Shown: positions 38,704-50,267 of the stretch, in pieces
Layout of the letters: every line of letters begins with the position of its first letter
Position numbering within the stretch: the stretch's first letter is position 1
From: Atopsyche davidsoni
Lineage: Eukaryota > Arthropoda > Insecta > Trichoptera > Hydrobiosidae
Length of the DNA: 64,000 nt
Direction of reading: 5' to 3'
NCBI GenBank assembly: GCA_022113835.1
Contig: JAILWY010000006.1
Span: 2,418,001-2,482,000, forward strand
Made by a program: the position numbers and the translations under genes
Notes under the pieces: generated by a model
Seen by the model: the letters and a program-made list of their open reading frames with translations, nothing else
Told to the model about the DNA's origin: nothing
Database searches by the model: none

Positions 38704-41700
38704 TTATCACGTTGGAATTTTCAAACAAAGCCAAAGTTATGTCAAAAACATTTTCATGAGATTTAATAAAAGTTAATGATACTTCTTTGTGTATATAAAT
38801 AAATATTATTCATTGTGTCAAGTTGGAAATACATTTTTTCATCGCGCCATAAAATATTTTTCCTTTTTTTGGATATTAAAATAAAAAAAATATTGAGACT
38901 ATAAATCAGAAAGATAACAAGAAAGCCATTAAAATCATTCAAGTTGAAAATAATCCAAGTTTAATGGATAAATCTACAGCGGCGGCTATAGGGAGCGATT
39001 TCTATAAAGTTTTTCGTTCTGATTGAAAACTTTTCCTAGAGCAAAATTCTGTAGAAATTATAATAAAACAATAATTACTTTTTGGTACTTTATATAAAGA
39101 TTATGTCAAGGTTAAGTGGTTTAAAATTGTGCTAAGTTTTTAAGACAAATAGAAATTGGTTTTTAAATCAGTTGACTTGTAATAGAGAACTTTAATGCAT
39201 TTAAAAGTCAAAGAATAAATATTTGACTATCTTTAAGTATTTTCAACAAGCTTTGAATGTTTTTTTTTTCAAATTATATATAAAGACTTTAAAATTGAAA
39301 AATTTATTTAAATTTCTTCAGAAAAAAAATTGCTGTGAAAATATTTAAAATAAGTATTCTAATACATTTTTCAAATCGATAAAATAATATAACCCCGAAA
39401 AATATATAGTGGTTTTCGAGCTATTTTCAAATAACTTTTTTGTTAAAACTTTCACAACGAACTGCCGAAAACAAAGAGTAGATTTACTCCATAGGTTCAA
39501 AACTTCCCGTTTCTTGGATCCGTATAAAACGATAAGGAGTATTAATTAGATTGTAAAGACTGGGATCACGCGATCTCAAGTCACACATAGGAGCCCAAAC
39601 TTTAGTCACAATTGTGCAAATCTGATAACACTGCTCCCAGTTGAAGTTGGCCTGGAGTCTGACTCGAGTCATCAAAACAAATTCCTAAGATCCGGAAACT
39701 TTTCAGGAATCAATCTTGTAAAGTAACTCCAAACCCGCGCCTGTTGGGACGGAAGTCTTCGAAAAACTTATGAATGTAATACCATATCGTAAAATAATAT
39801 TGAAAAAATCAATATGTTGTTTTCATTGGTATCATAATATCCGTTTTATTACAACCATCGATTTACAATTATTATTCGATTGGAGTTTTCTTTACATTCA
39901 TATGTTATTGAGATCGTCATTAATATGAATACTTCACTATCACGGGTCACTATTGTATCATATACCTACTAACTGTTAATAGTCACGTTTATTACCATCT
40001 GATCCATTAAATATCATCTCATCAAGACTTTAGTCACATTGCGCCTGAATGGCTGCAAGCGTTTATACACTGAAAAATAACATAAAAAAACAAATCTTTA
40101 ATTCAATTCTAAAATGAGTCTAAGCACTTTTTTAGGCTTATATATTTCGGAAAAACTTATATGTTATTATATCAATGGAACAAAATAACTAAAAATAAGT
40201 ATTTATTGCGTATTTTGATTTTGTTTCAAAATTTTCGGTAGTATTTGAGTGATCACTATAATAATTAATAAAAAATTGTGTTAAACTAAATTTCCTTAAT
40301 AATTGAAATGATGTTAAAGTATAACTAGATTGCCTAATAAATTAATAGAATTTCTCCACGTCGATGTACATATTTATTATTTTATATATAATATATATAT
40401 CACCGTAAAGGTATTTATTTATAAAGTAAATAAGATATGATTGATTTGTTATGTTAAAAATTTCAAACAAAAGCAAGACTTTAAATCAAGTGCTGGGTTA
40501 AGATGTTGCTTGGCATTAAACTTCTATGGTCGGTACTTTGGTCTACTTCTTTTCAGTTCCTGGATTGTCTGTGACCAAACACGAGGCCAGAAGTGGCACC
40601 CCTCTCACCCCCTCACCATCTCACCCTATCTTTTAAACTTCATAATAGGCCCGGAGTTGTTTTTAGGCGGTGTCGTCTGGCGATAAATAACTCAGCTTGG
40701 CAGCATCTGCTGAGAGGTCCTTACAAGAAAATGTTGATTAAAAAAGGAGTTTTGCGGTTGATTTTTACTTTAATTTTCCTGCTTTTCATATCTTATTTGA
40801 AATTATTAAACATTTGCTGTAAATTGTATATCAAAACTGAGTACAATGATGATTAGTCATAGCCAGTTATTTTAAAAAGTAAATATAAATATTCAAAGAA
40901 AACTATAAACAAAAAAATTGGCATACTTCAAAACAAGTATGGGATATTGTCGCAGCCTTTTTATCCGTTTTCTCAGTTGTCCATTTACTTTTTTGGCCTT
41001 CCTCTTCCGACTTCTGTTAAGGATATACTTTTCATTCCGATTATCAAACATTGAACGTTTCTCGCAGATCATATGAATGCCTGAGCGTGTTATATTTGAT
41101 TATATATAATATTCAAAAAAAAAGTCTTATTACAACCAAAAATGATTTAAAGTTAAATTTTAATAAATAATATTTATAATAATATTTGACAAGCGTTATA
41201 TGAATAGCTATAAACATTGTTTAGTGGCATAATATATTAATATTTTAACGTCTTTTTATATGACGTGATGTTGCTGCTGGAATTTTTTTAATTTAAAAAA
41301 ATATATATATTAGAGCAACATTAAATTTTTTCATGACACTCATAATATTTAAAGTAGTATTTTTAATTTTTGGTAAGAAACAGAATGGTTGGCTTCAGAT
41401 AAAAATGCGTACATTACATAATGCATGAAAATAAATATGAAAGCAATATACTTTTGTGAATTTGTTATAAAATGGAATCAAATCTTTCTCAAATACTTTC
41501 ATTTGAATATTGAACGTATTTCATTTTTAATACTTGAATATTTCCTAAACTTATTCAGTGTTATTGTAATTATTTTCTATTTTAATAATATATATATTTT
41601 TTTATTTGGAAAAATATACATTTTAAAATTGTGTTGTCTTTATATTTGAAAAATATCGTTTATTAAAATAAATAAATGCAATGTTTCTATTAGTATTCCA

Positions 41701-42198
41701 TTGAAATAATGCTGCAAAGCCCGATACCAGACACTCCAGTACGGACAAGTCGCTGAAGAGTAAAACAAAGAATGCAAAAATTAGCTTGCCTTCCGAGAAA
41801 GAACAGTGAATGCATTACCAAGATAAAAATGCAAAAGTTTCTGTGCCAACAACTGCATTCCTAAAGAGCCTGTATTTTAAGACTATCTAGGGAAGTGGGG
41901 AGTCGGGGTTGGATAAGTCTTTTTGCTGCCACTTATGAAAATGTATAAATAGTTTTAAAGTTCGAGGAACTTTCAACTGTTGTATATTCAAATTTATAAT
42001 TTAACCACGGTTTTTTTATGTTGACAAGCTAAATGGCATATTTTAAAATAAATGTTTTCAATTAATATAAAAATGCTATTTGATTTTTAAATATACTATA
42101 ATACATTGTATTTAAAAGCATAAACACATCTTAGGATAAATGAAGTTAAAATACGTACGTATCCTGATGTTTTATTGAGTAACTATAATAATATAAAT

Positions 42199-42486
42199 AT
42201 ATTAAGATAATTAATATTTTTGACAGAGAGTACTTGGTGGAATTCCATTTTAATAATTTTTTAAATAAAATACTCGAGTGATTTTCCACATGTTCATTTT
42301 TTGATTTGTGACCGTTAAGGCTCTAGGTTAAGGGTAAAGTTAAGGTTAGGCTAAGGTTAACCGGCTCTGTTTGATAATGCGTTATAAAGATAAAGGTTGG
42401 CGAAACCGGTCACAAATAAAAAAACGAACATATGGAAAATCACTCAAGTATTTTATTCAAAAAAATATTAAAATATTAAAATGATT
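42199..42486 (-). mobile_element. Second palindromic family, element E
   Basis: Inverted arms at 42246-42314 and 42407-42472 share ACTCGAGTGATTTTCCACAT and TTTGTGACCG with their reverse complements. A tail carrying TTTTTGACAGAGAGTACTTGG and GGAATTCC lies only on the left (42213-42245), so the unit reads on the minus strand. Imperfect 14-mers ATATTAAGATAATT (42199-42212) and ATATTAAAATGATT (42473-42486) may be a target duplication. The centre contains degenerate AAGGTTAGG/TTAAGG repeats, and CTCTGTTTGATAATGCG shared with element F. No coding capacity or polymerase III promoter is recognised. Confidence 0.82.
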
Positions 42487-43121
42487 TTTAAATTATTGTC
42501 GAGCAAAAATGGTAATGCATATTTTGCGTGATATAATATTTACGAGGCATTATATTATATTTAAAAAGTCAAAGGTATATGTGTTAATTTTTTTATTAAT
42601 ATTTATATCACAAACGGAACAATCAATTTGATAGCTGATGTGAATTAAAATATTTCAGTACTCGTGTGTATATTTTTGAGAAATACAGGGGCGATGAAAA
42701 AGTCTGTTTTCTGTTGAAATATTCAGTGTGAATAAAGGATTAAAAATCAACATGAGTAAATATCACTCTTTGACGGTGTTGTCAGCTCGACTTGTACAGC
42801 CTGCGATGTTTGGGGTGTACAGGAGTGCATCCGCGTCACTTTACACGCGTCGCGCTCCGAGAGGGTGCAAGTAGATATCCGGTATTCAGACCGGAGTATT
42901 TGTCGAATAACGTATTCGCCTCTATTATCGATAGTCTATTGGGTTGGTCGGTTCGGCGAAACGACAGTTTGCAAACTTTCAAGGTCCTTGAAAAAAAAAA
43001 CGAACACGATTATTTTCTACCTCAAAATAGTATTTTTTTAAATGGTTCTGAAATTGTTGATATATCTGTTAACTAGGAGTTGGAAATGTTTGCGTTGATT
43101 ATTGGATATTTGAGATAGACA
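42487..43121. other. Spacer with GC-richer islet
   Basis: AT-rich up to about 42780, then a CpG-rich islet (about 42785-42965, with ACGCGTCGCGCTCCG-like sequence) inside a + strand open frame of 94 codons (42792-43076). No domain or homology is recognised, so it could be an exon, a repeat or a regulatory element. Confidence 0.4.
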
Positions 43122-43123
43122 TA

Positions 43124-43504
43124 CGAGGGCGGTCCGATAATTACTAGCTAAATTGGGCCGTTTTTTCTGCAATAATTTGGCATAGTAGAGCCCTGTGACC
43201 GTTTTGCTCTTCTCCAGGTGGTCAGTATAGATCACACCCTGTGAATCCCAGAAACGGTGGCCATCACCTTTCCGGCCGATAGGACAGTCTTCGCCAGCTT
43301 CGGAGCACGTTCGCCGGGTGATGTCCACTGTTTCGACTGTTCCTTGGTCTCTGGTGTGTACCAGTGTATTCATGTTTCGTCGACGGTCGCCATCGAAGAA
43401 GAAGAGTCACCGTACACAGCATCCAAGCGCTCTTTGATTTTGCTGCGCGATTTCCCTTCCAAAAACAAGAATTTAATCACCAACCGATATTGCTCTTTCT
43501 CCAT
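43124..43504 (-). pseudogene. Mariner transposase remnant (frameshifted, truncated)
   Basis: On the minus strand an ATG at 43504 opens a frame starting MEKEQYRLVIKFLFLEGKS, the N-terminal helix-turn-helix of mariner transposases, and runs 44 codons to a TGA at 43370-43372. Further on, in other frames, come AGKVMATV and then FWDSQGVIYTDHLEKSKTV and TGLYYAKLL. This is the conserved mariner segment containing the second catalytic aspartate region, followed by KKRPNLA, where the coding part ends and the inverted repeat begins. Between the N-terminus and KVMATV over 100 residues are missing. The deletion, the stop and a frameshift between KVMATV and FWDS make it non-functional. Confidence 0.9.
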
Positions 43505-43682
43505 TATTTTAAAATACGCGTACACGTCCGCATCTACACGCGGTCAAAACAAAACTACGAATCCGATTCGGCTGAAATTTTGACATTAGCCGTCTACGAG
43601 AATGTACTACACGATAGTAAATCTCTCTTGCGATACTAGCACCATCGGGCGGTGAGGCTAAGTATCTATCGAACCGCCCTCG
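43124..43682 (-). mobile_element. Internally deleted mariner transposon, 559 bp
   Basis: TA dinucleotides (43122-43123, 43683-43684) flank terminal inverted repeats beginning CGAGGGCGGTCCGATA on the left and CGAGGGCGGTTCGATA (reverse complement) on the right. A full mariner is about 1.3 kb; here the middle of the transposase and its C-terminus are gone. The coding remnant reads on the minus strand. Confidence 0.92.
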
Positions 43683-43710
43683 TACAAATGTATATATATA
43701 CACACTATCT

Positions 43711-44034
43711 ATTTTACTATTGAAAAATAAGTCATATAATTTTGATGTCAGATTAAATCTTAATTAAAATAAAAAAAAAATTACATATATTTTAAACGAA
43801 ATATTTCAGATCATATTTTCATAATGATTCTCCAGCCAGATTTTTTAAATAAAATGCTATTCCTTTTATTTCTAGATTTAAAAATGTAAAACCTGCTTGG
43901 TTTAAAGCGTTGAAAGCAAAGATGAAAAAAAATAGGGAGAGCATAAGCCACATTGCTCCATTACTGGAGTAGATAGCGATAGATGGACAAGGGATTTGAA
44001 GCAATTAAAAGCTATTGCGGTTGTGTTATTAACA
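43711..44034. repeat. Dispersed repeat, copy 2 (pair with 27946-28320)
   Basis: Collinear with 27946-28320 (shared ATTGAAAAATAAGT, CTGCTTGGTTTA, GATAGCGATAGATGGACAA, GCGGTTGTGTTATT). It begins only about 27 bp from the mariner right end. As the mariner is absent at the first copy, it is not part of the repeat. A 70-codon minus-strand open frame (43902-44114) overlaps and is not recognised. Confidence 0.8.
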
Positions 44035-44607
44035 TACCAAAAAAAACTGTCTTTAATAGACTTTTTAACGGCTTTAAGCAACTTGTTAAATTCATAAAAT
44101 ATATTAAAATACAAAAAAAATTATGATTGCTTAGGAATGTAACGGTGATCTTTCATATTTTCGATTTCGATTCAGAGAGGACAGCATTAGTGGCTAGGCG
44201 TGTATAGCAAAGTAACTTCAGTATATTTCATGTGCATACAGATGGTCAAAAATCAGTTTAAAAGCAACATATATGTTTATATATATAAATAAACAGAAAC
44301 GGATACACCAGACTGGGCTCTCAGAATACTTCCGGTACGTCGCCTACTGGCTATCAAATAATAGGCCAGGGATCAGGGCCGCTTGTGCTTTAACATAAAT
44401 ATCCCTCCACAGCACCCGGCTGGGAGCAGCTTAGGAGCGTCCCGTCCGCCCTGGATGCATTGGCTTTGTTGGGGGCGATAACAAATGGATTAATCTACAT
44501 ACTCTCAATTGGGACTTTTTACCAGCAAAAAGTTTAATACTTTATTAAATATTAAAACCCTTGTTGAGGGACAAGGCATTTGATCAGTGAAGATCCATTA
44601 TTATAAT
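44035..44607. other. Spacer with GC-richer islet
   Basis: No gene recognised. The interval 44320-44480 is GC-richer, with CACCCGGCTGGGAGCAGC-like sequence, and of unknown meaning. Confidence 0.5.
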
Positions 44608-44799
44608 GATAAAAGTAGCTTTGTATTTTGTCTTCACTTTGAGTTTATTATATTTTATGCATGACTAGTTTCGATCAAATAGACTAAACTGAACGTTTAG
44701 CTATGCATCTGATGATGACCTGGTCTATTTGGTCGAAACTAGTCATGCAAAAAATTTAATAAACTCAAAGTGAAGACAAAATACAAAGCTACTTTTATC
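44608..44799. mobile_element. Inverted-repeat element (MITE-like), 192 bp
   Basis: Two 77-bp arms (44608-44684 and 44723-44799) are reverse complements with only about three differences, around a 38-bp centre. Ends read GATAAAAGTAGC inward. No clear target duplication is seen (TTATAAT on the left, AATATTATA on the right). The right arm and centre together contain a CTGATGA ... GAAAC arrangement. It has no coding capacity. Confidence 0.85.
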
Positions 44800-47700
44800 A
44801 ATATTATATTTAAACCCTTCTTTCTTTTCTATTCAGATTCTTTGATGCAGATTTTTTCGATACCAAGTTAAAATTTAAAATATTTTTTAGACCAATCAAA
44901 AGAAAATCTTCTAAAGCTATACACTTTTCTTGTTAAAATAAAAATTGATAACTTTCATTTTGATACTAGTTGTAAAAATAAAAAGGTTTCAAACAACTTT
45001 TAAAAACTTGTGACAGTAAATTATTTTATGACTATAATAGTTGCTTTTTTTAACACACACAATAAGGTTCAAATAATTTTTATTAATATTTTAAAGCAGT
45101 ATGAGTTGCACCGCTTCTTTTTTATCTTATGATATATTTTGATTATAATAAAATTAATAATGTACATCAAAACTAAAATTTGAAAAGACGAATACAAAAT
45201 ATTGCCTCAATGGTGGCTGTTTTGACAGTTACAGAATACGGACAAATTATTTGGAGTGGCTACATAAATGATTCAGAGCTGTAATTGTACTGCTATAAAA
45301 AAATCATAACTTCATGAAAACTTTCTATGAAAAATATTAATAAATTGTTTTTGTATTTACTAACAACAATTTCTGAATAAATTCTTCATAACTTTGTTTA
45401 ACCGTGTATTAAGTTTGTTAAATAAAAAAGGGATACTGTAAATAATATACTATCAATAAATTCTTCGCAACTTTTTTCATTATTCTTGTACTCTCCGCTG
45501 CCGAAAAGAATCCGCGTCTGTCAAAAATACTATTCGAGATTAATCAAAACTTCCAGCAAGGAATAATATTATTTGAGGAAGAAAGTAATTTAAATAAATT
45601 TCCAAAGTATTTTCAGATGCTCCGCATGAATAAAGTTAGACTAAAAAAACATATTGCGTATATCTGTTAATGGATTTTGAAGCAGAGTGTTTTTTTATGG
45701 ATTTTTCTTATGAGTCAAAATACAGTAAGTGATATTTTTTAATTTATTTTCAGTAATTTGATAAGCTATTTAAACACTTAATTTATATTCTTCACGTTAT
45801 CAATATTCAAACAATTATATTTATGTTGACGGGAAATATAAATATATTCATTTTAACTTTATAATTATTAGTAAAAAAATGCTCAGCAGAAAAAAATACT
45901 TGTGTTTTTTAATAATCAACAATGTATGCAGCGAAAAAACTCAAATGCTACCTGCAATGTTAATCAAAATTGTATTTGCCATAAGTATAATTAGATTAGT
46001 TTTAAAATTTACTTTATGCTGATAAAATAGGAATTAAATCAATAAAGTTTTGCTTATGATAGCGATAAAAAAAAAAGTAGTTTTCTATGACATTGCATAT
46101 AAAAACTGAAAATAAATTCATTGTACGCACACATTTATTGATTAAGTGCTATTCGAAGTATTTGTAACAAAAAATAGAAGTGTACTCGAAATTAATGAAT
46201 ATGTATTGACAAAAATTTTAAATTGCCTGTTGGCATCTCTTCGAGTGAGTGCTTGGTGCACAGGAGGAGAACCTCCAGGAGGCTCCCGCGGAACGTATCT
46301 AATTGTGACTAATATGTTTCGTTTTGACGGTTTTATTGGAGAAGTTTGCAAACTCAGCAGACGAATATATCAAATTAGTGGAGTTGTATTCATTCTTGTA
46401 CAAGAAATAACAACAAAAAATAAAGCATCCTTAGCAAGTTTGAATAAGTTGATGTGCCTTAGAGAACAGTATTAATTTTATTTATTACGATTTTTTTCCT
46501 CTCTGTTGTATTTGCTTGGCCGAATTTTCATTTATTTGTACAGAGAGAGCGTAATTGTACACTGAGTATTTGTATATTATTAATTCTGTTAAAAATATAA
46601 ATTTTTAAAACTCAAACCTTACCATTTTTGTGAAAAGACTAAAGATTAACCTGATAAAACAATTCAGTATTTTGAAGTCATTAAAAATAAATGTAATGAC
46701 ATAAAAATAGTAAAAAAACATTAGTTTGAAACACATTTTTTTATTGTTAATATCGACACTCTTTTAATAGAATATGTCGGTAAAAAAAATTCGGCCAAAA
46801 ATATTATGTGGTCATTTTCAAAACAAACTTTATACAAGCATGATTGGATGATTTTTGTGTGCTTAGTATTTTATGGTTGCATAGTATTTATTTAAGATTC
46901 AAGGACTCAGTGAAAAATTTAACAAATACGATATTACCTTGAGAATTATGTAGAACTAGTTCAGCCAATGGCTTTGCATAATGCGGTAAAAGAAAAACCA
47001 AAGTTATGTCTACTGTTAAAGTATAAAATCAACTGCACGTGAGAAAGTCAATATTGTCGACTAAAATTCCTGAAATATTTACGATTATACCCGACGTTTA
47101 ATATTTTCTTACTCAAGATAAGAAAACAAGGAAACCTGTATTTTCCGCTAATCGCAGGTTTTTTTTTAACACGTCGCATACTTCAAAGTGCAAGGGCTCT
47201 GCATACACAGTGGCCATTTATTTTTACAAGGCGGGAACTGATAACGTGTCAAACGACCCTCTAATGCAGTCGCACAGTCACAATGCACGCAAATGCAATA
47301 ACCAAGCAAAATGGCGGTGAAAAGATACCCTTCCCGAGCAAACTCTTGGAGCCGCACCAGAGATAACCGAACCTTAGGGGTTGGTTAGACATACAGCCCG
47401 ACGCAGCGTAATTTATGCATTTTTTATCTACATTGCTTGAAACGCTCAAAATATATTTTACAATAAATATAAATATACCAGGCGGTTGATGATACCAATT
47501 ATTTATTTTAGTGTAACGTGAAAGCTCGTTTATCTTTCAGAGGCTTTAAAATTAGAATCTGGCTTATACTGTCACACCTAAAAAAATTGAATTATCTCTT
47601 TAACTTCAATATTTGTGCAATAGTATATAACAAAATATGATACAGTAAAATTTATGAATTACAGAATCTTGTATTAAAATACTTGTAAAATGGCGAATAA

Positions 47701-49664
47701 CAAAAACGTTAAATTTATAGATATTTACCATCGTGAAATAGAGTAGGAGGAAATTTCATCATTTATCGGCAGTTAATATAATATTTATGTCCCAAAAAGA
47801 CGTCAAATTTATGTGGAATTTTTTTATGAAAGATTTATGCTAATGCAGTATTGCATTTTGTGCATTACAGAGTCAACCGCATTGCCTGCAAGTGTGTGCC
47901 TTAATGAAGTGTTCGGCAGTTTCTGGCCTAGTGTAACCGAAGCTTTTTCAAGACTCGCCTCCCCAAAGAAGAGCGGCATAGATACGGAACTGCAAACGTT
48001 GTAGGCGAGCTTTAATATACAAAACCCGAGTCCGGGGAATAATTTAAACCTTCGTAAGTGATTTCGCGAGTCTTGCCTGGGTAACCGCGCCGTACGGAAA
48101 CGTATAATATTATGTTGGCGGTGAGTGTGTGTACAGTATGAATATTTAATAAGGAAAGTAAAATATGAATCGGCCTCCGACTTCAGACGCCACATAAATG
48201 GTATGTACTATATTATTATTTATTCAAATTAGTATTAAATAAAATCTACAGAGACTTTATTTAACATTCGTAGATAATCAAAAATATCTTCATGTGATTT
48301 TTTTTTCAGTAATACTCGAGAAAAAAACTTAAGCTAAAATAAAATTGTTCGTAAATAACGAGTCCAATTCAGGTTTGATAAAACTGATAATCAAAATCAC
48401 TTTTGAATTTTTTGAACCGAACTTTGATTTTAATATAAAGAGTATACAAAATTTTAAGAAAATAATAGATAGAGAGAATGTATTTGGATTCAACTGTGTC
48501 TACCTTCTATGTCTCTGATATTTGAGTTAACTTGGAAGGAAATTTTTGTTTTCATGTTTTTGTCATGTTCTTAATGTCTACGATATTTGATTGTGATTTG
48601 ATTGAAAATTTATTTGTCATGTCATTTCACGAGTTTGTCATTTCCTTTGACGTTTACGATATTTTATTGAGATGATATTTTTCAATAAACTTTCCGTAAT
48701 AATGTTGAATATTATGATAATTTGTTTGCATAAAATACTAGACCCAGCATTTAGATGTATATTTGCAACAGACTTCAAGTTAGTATTTTTTTGAAGACAA
48801 AAACTAATTCTTAGTCATGGAACTAGTCGCTTATACTTTTCACTAGAAAAAATAAAGTAAAAATTTATATTACACATTTGAAGTAATTATTTTTTTTATA
48901 AAAGTAATATTATAAACATTCAATTGCTAGAAGATGCGCACCTGACATTTGGGCGAAACTTGTCCTGTCAATAAATATAAAATGCAAACATCACTAAATA
49001 TCCTCTTAATAAAAATATTATAATCATCTCTATCAAGTACTTACTGTAAAAAATATTAAAAAAAAAAACGACAATAAATAATTTCTAAAGAACTTATATA
49101 AAAAAATGTTATTATTGTATAAATAACATTTCAGATTGTAGCAAGAAGAGCTCATTGTTGTGATATTGTTATTATGTGGGAGAAACGATTTCCTGGAACA
49201 TATGGTGCAGTAATTTAGCTTTGTAACTTAGAAGAAAAATCTTATCTCTCTTTGCATAAGAAAAAGATTTTTCATATTAAATATAAAACAGCAGACAAAC
49301 TAGGGGAGCAGAATGAAATTGCTACCTTTCTTAAGCTTTTGTTATAAGAACAGACTCAAAAAAAGCTTTCCATATATTTTTTTAATGAAGATCTGAGATT
49401 TGCTTTGAGTATTGTCGCATGAAAATATAACTTTGTCAGTCACAGCGATGCGCATTCGCGACAAATAATTAAGTACTGCAAGTACAAACATAAACAAAAT
49501 TATTTATGTTTTTTAATCGATCGAAAATTTATTCACGATAGCTTGTTTTTATTTTTGAATAAAATTGAAACAAGATGAATACGGATATTTTTAGTTAAAA
49601 AACTCTCACGCATTTCGATCGTTTCTACAGACTGAAAAATCCCATAAAAGTTTGAGTAATCGTA
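44800..49664. other. AT-rich spacer with islets
   Basis: No gene recognised. GC-richer islets: about 46240-46300, 47160-47400, 47860-48195. The last two carry short overlapping open frames on both strands (up to 123 codons, 47824-48195 minus) without known domains. A loose three-fold repetition of a TCTACGATATTTGATTG-like motif occurs at about 48513, 48575 and 48651. Confidence 0.5.
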
Positions 49665-50260
49665 ATTTAATATTTTTGAGTAAAATACTTGAGTGATTTT
49701 CCACATGTTCGTTTTTATTTGTGACCGGTTTCGCTAATCGCATATAAGATATCACACCGGAGCACCTGCTTAATGACCAGGTTATTTTCAATAAGTCTCC
49801 ACTATTATTCCCTATTGCTAAATCACATCTTTAAAAAACCATTTACTGCGCAAAAACCTATTATTTATAGATAAACACACTACAGGACAAACCCCAACAC
49901 AGGATAACTGCTGCTACACCTCAAAGCCACTACTTTAGATAATTACCCCATTAATATAAAAACATTTATTCACAAAAATTCGCAATTATACAGAATCCTC
50001 CACTTGTCAGGTACATTAAAATCACATTAGCCCTTACCACCTGACAATCACTCTCTCTCTCTTTCCAACAACCTCTCCCTCTAACAATTGTTTACCTAAT
50101 TGATTATTATTATATAAAACCTCACTCTGTTTGATAATGCGAACGTGAAAAGTTGGCGAAACCGGTCACAAATAAAAACGAACATGTGAAAAATCACCCA
50201 AGTATTTTACTCAAAAATATTTAAATGGAATTCCACCAAGTACTCTCTGTCAAAAATATT
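49665..50260 (+). mobile_element. Second palindromic family, element F
   Basis: Inverted arms of about 70 bp (49665-49734 and 50156-50226) share TTTTTGAGTAAAATACTTGA and TTTGTGACCGGTTTCGC with their reverse complements. The tail GGAATTCCACCAAG... to ...TCAAAAATATT (50227-50260) follows the right arm only, so this copy reads on the + strand, opposite to element E. The 420-bp interior is pyrimidine-rich in places (CTCTCTCTCTC at about 50050), includes CTCTGTTTGATAATGCG shared with E, and has no open frame of note. A target duplication is not clear, perhaps because a fold-back element is inserted 8 bp beyond the tail. Confidence 0.82.
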
Positions 50261-50267
50261 GAATTTC

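Larger units (their letters stand above)
32191..42198. other. Long AT-rich spacer with scattered islets
   Basis: No gene recognised over 10 kb, apart from the small items listed separately. GC-richer islets lie at about 33390-33500, 34075-34165, 34590-34690, 37275-37430, 38180-38420, 39580-39670, 40565-40720 and 41720-41780. Overlapping open frames in some of them (37239-37458 minus, 40441-40856 plus) have no domain I recognise and no splice context I can defend. Confidence 0.5.

Noticed and set aside
48513..48670. Three-fold degenerate repeat of a TACGATATTTGATTG-like motif
   Set aside because: Unit length and sequence are too irregular to call a tandem array with confidence.
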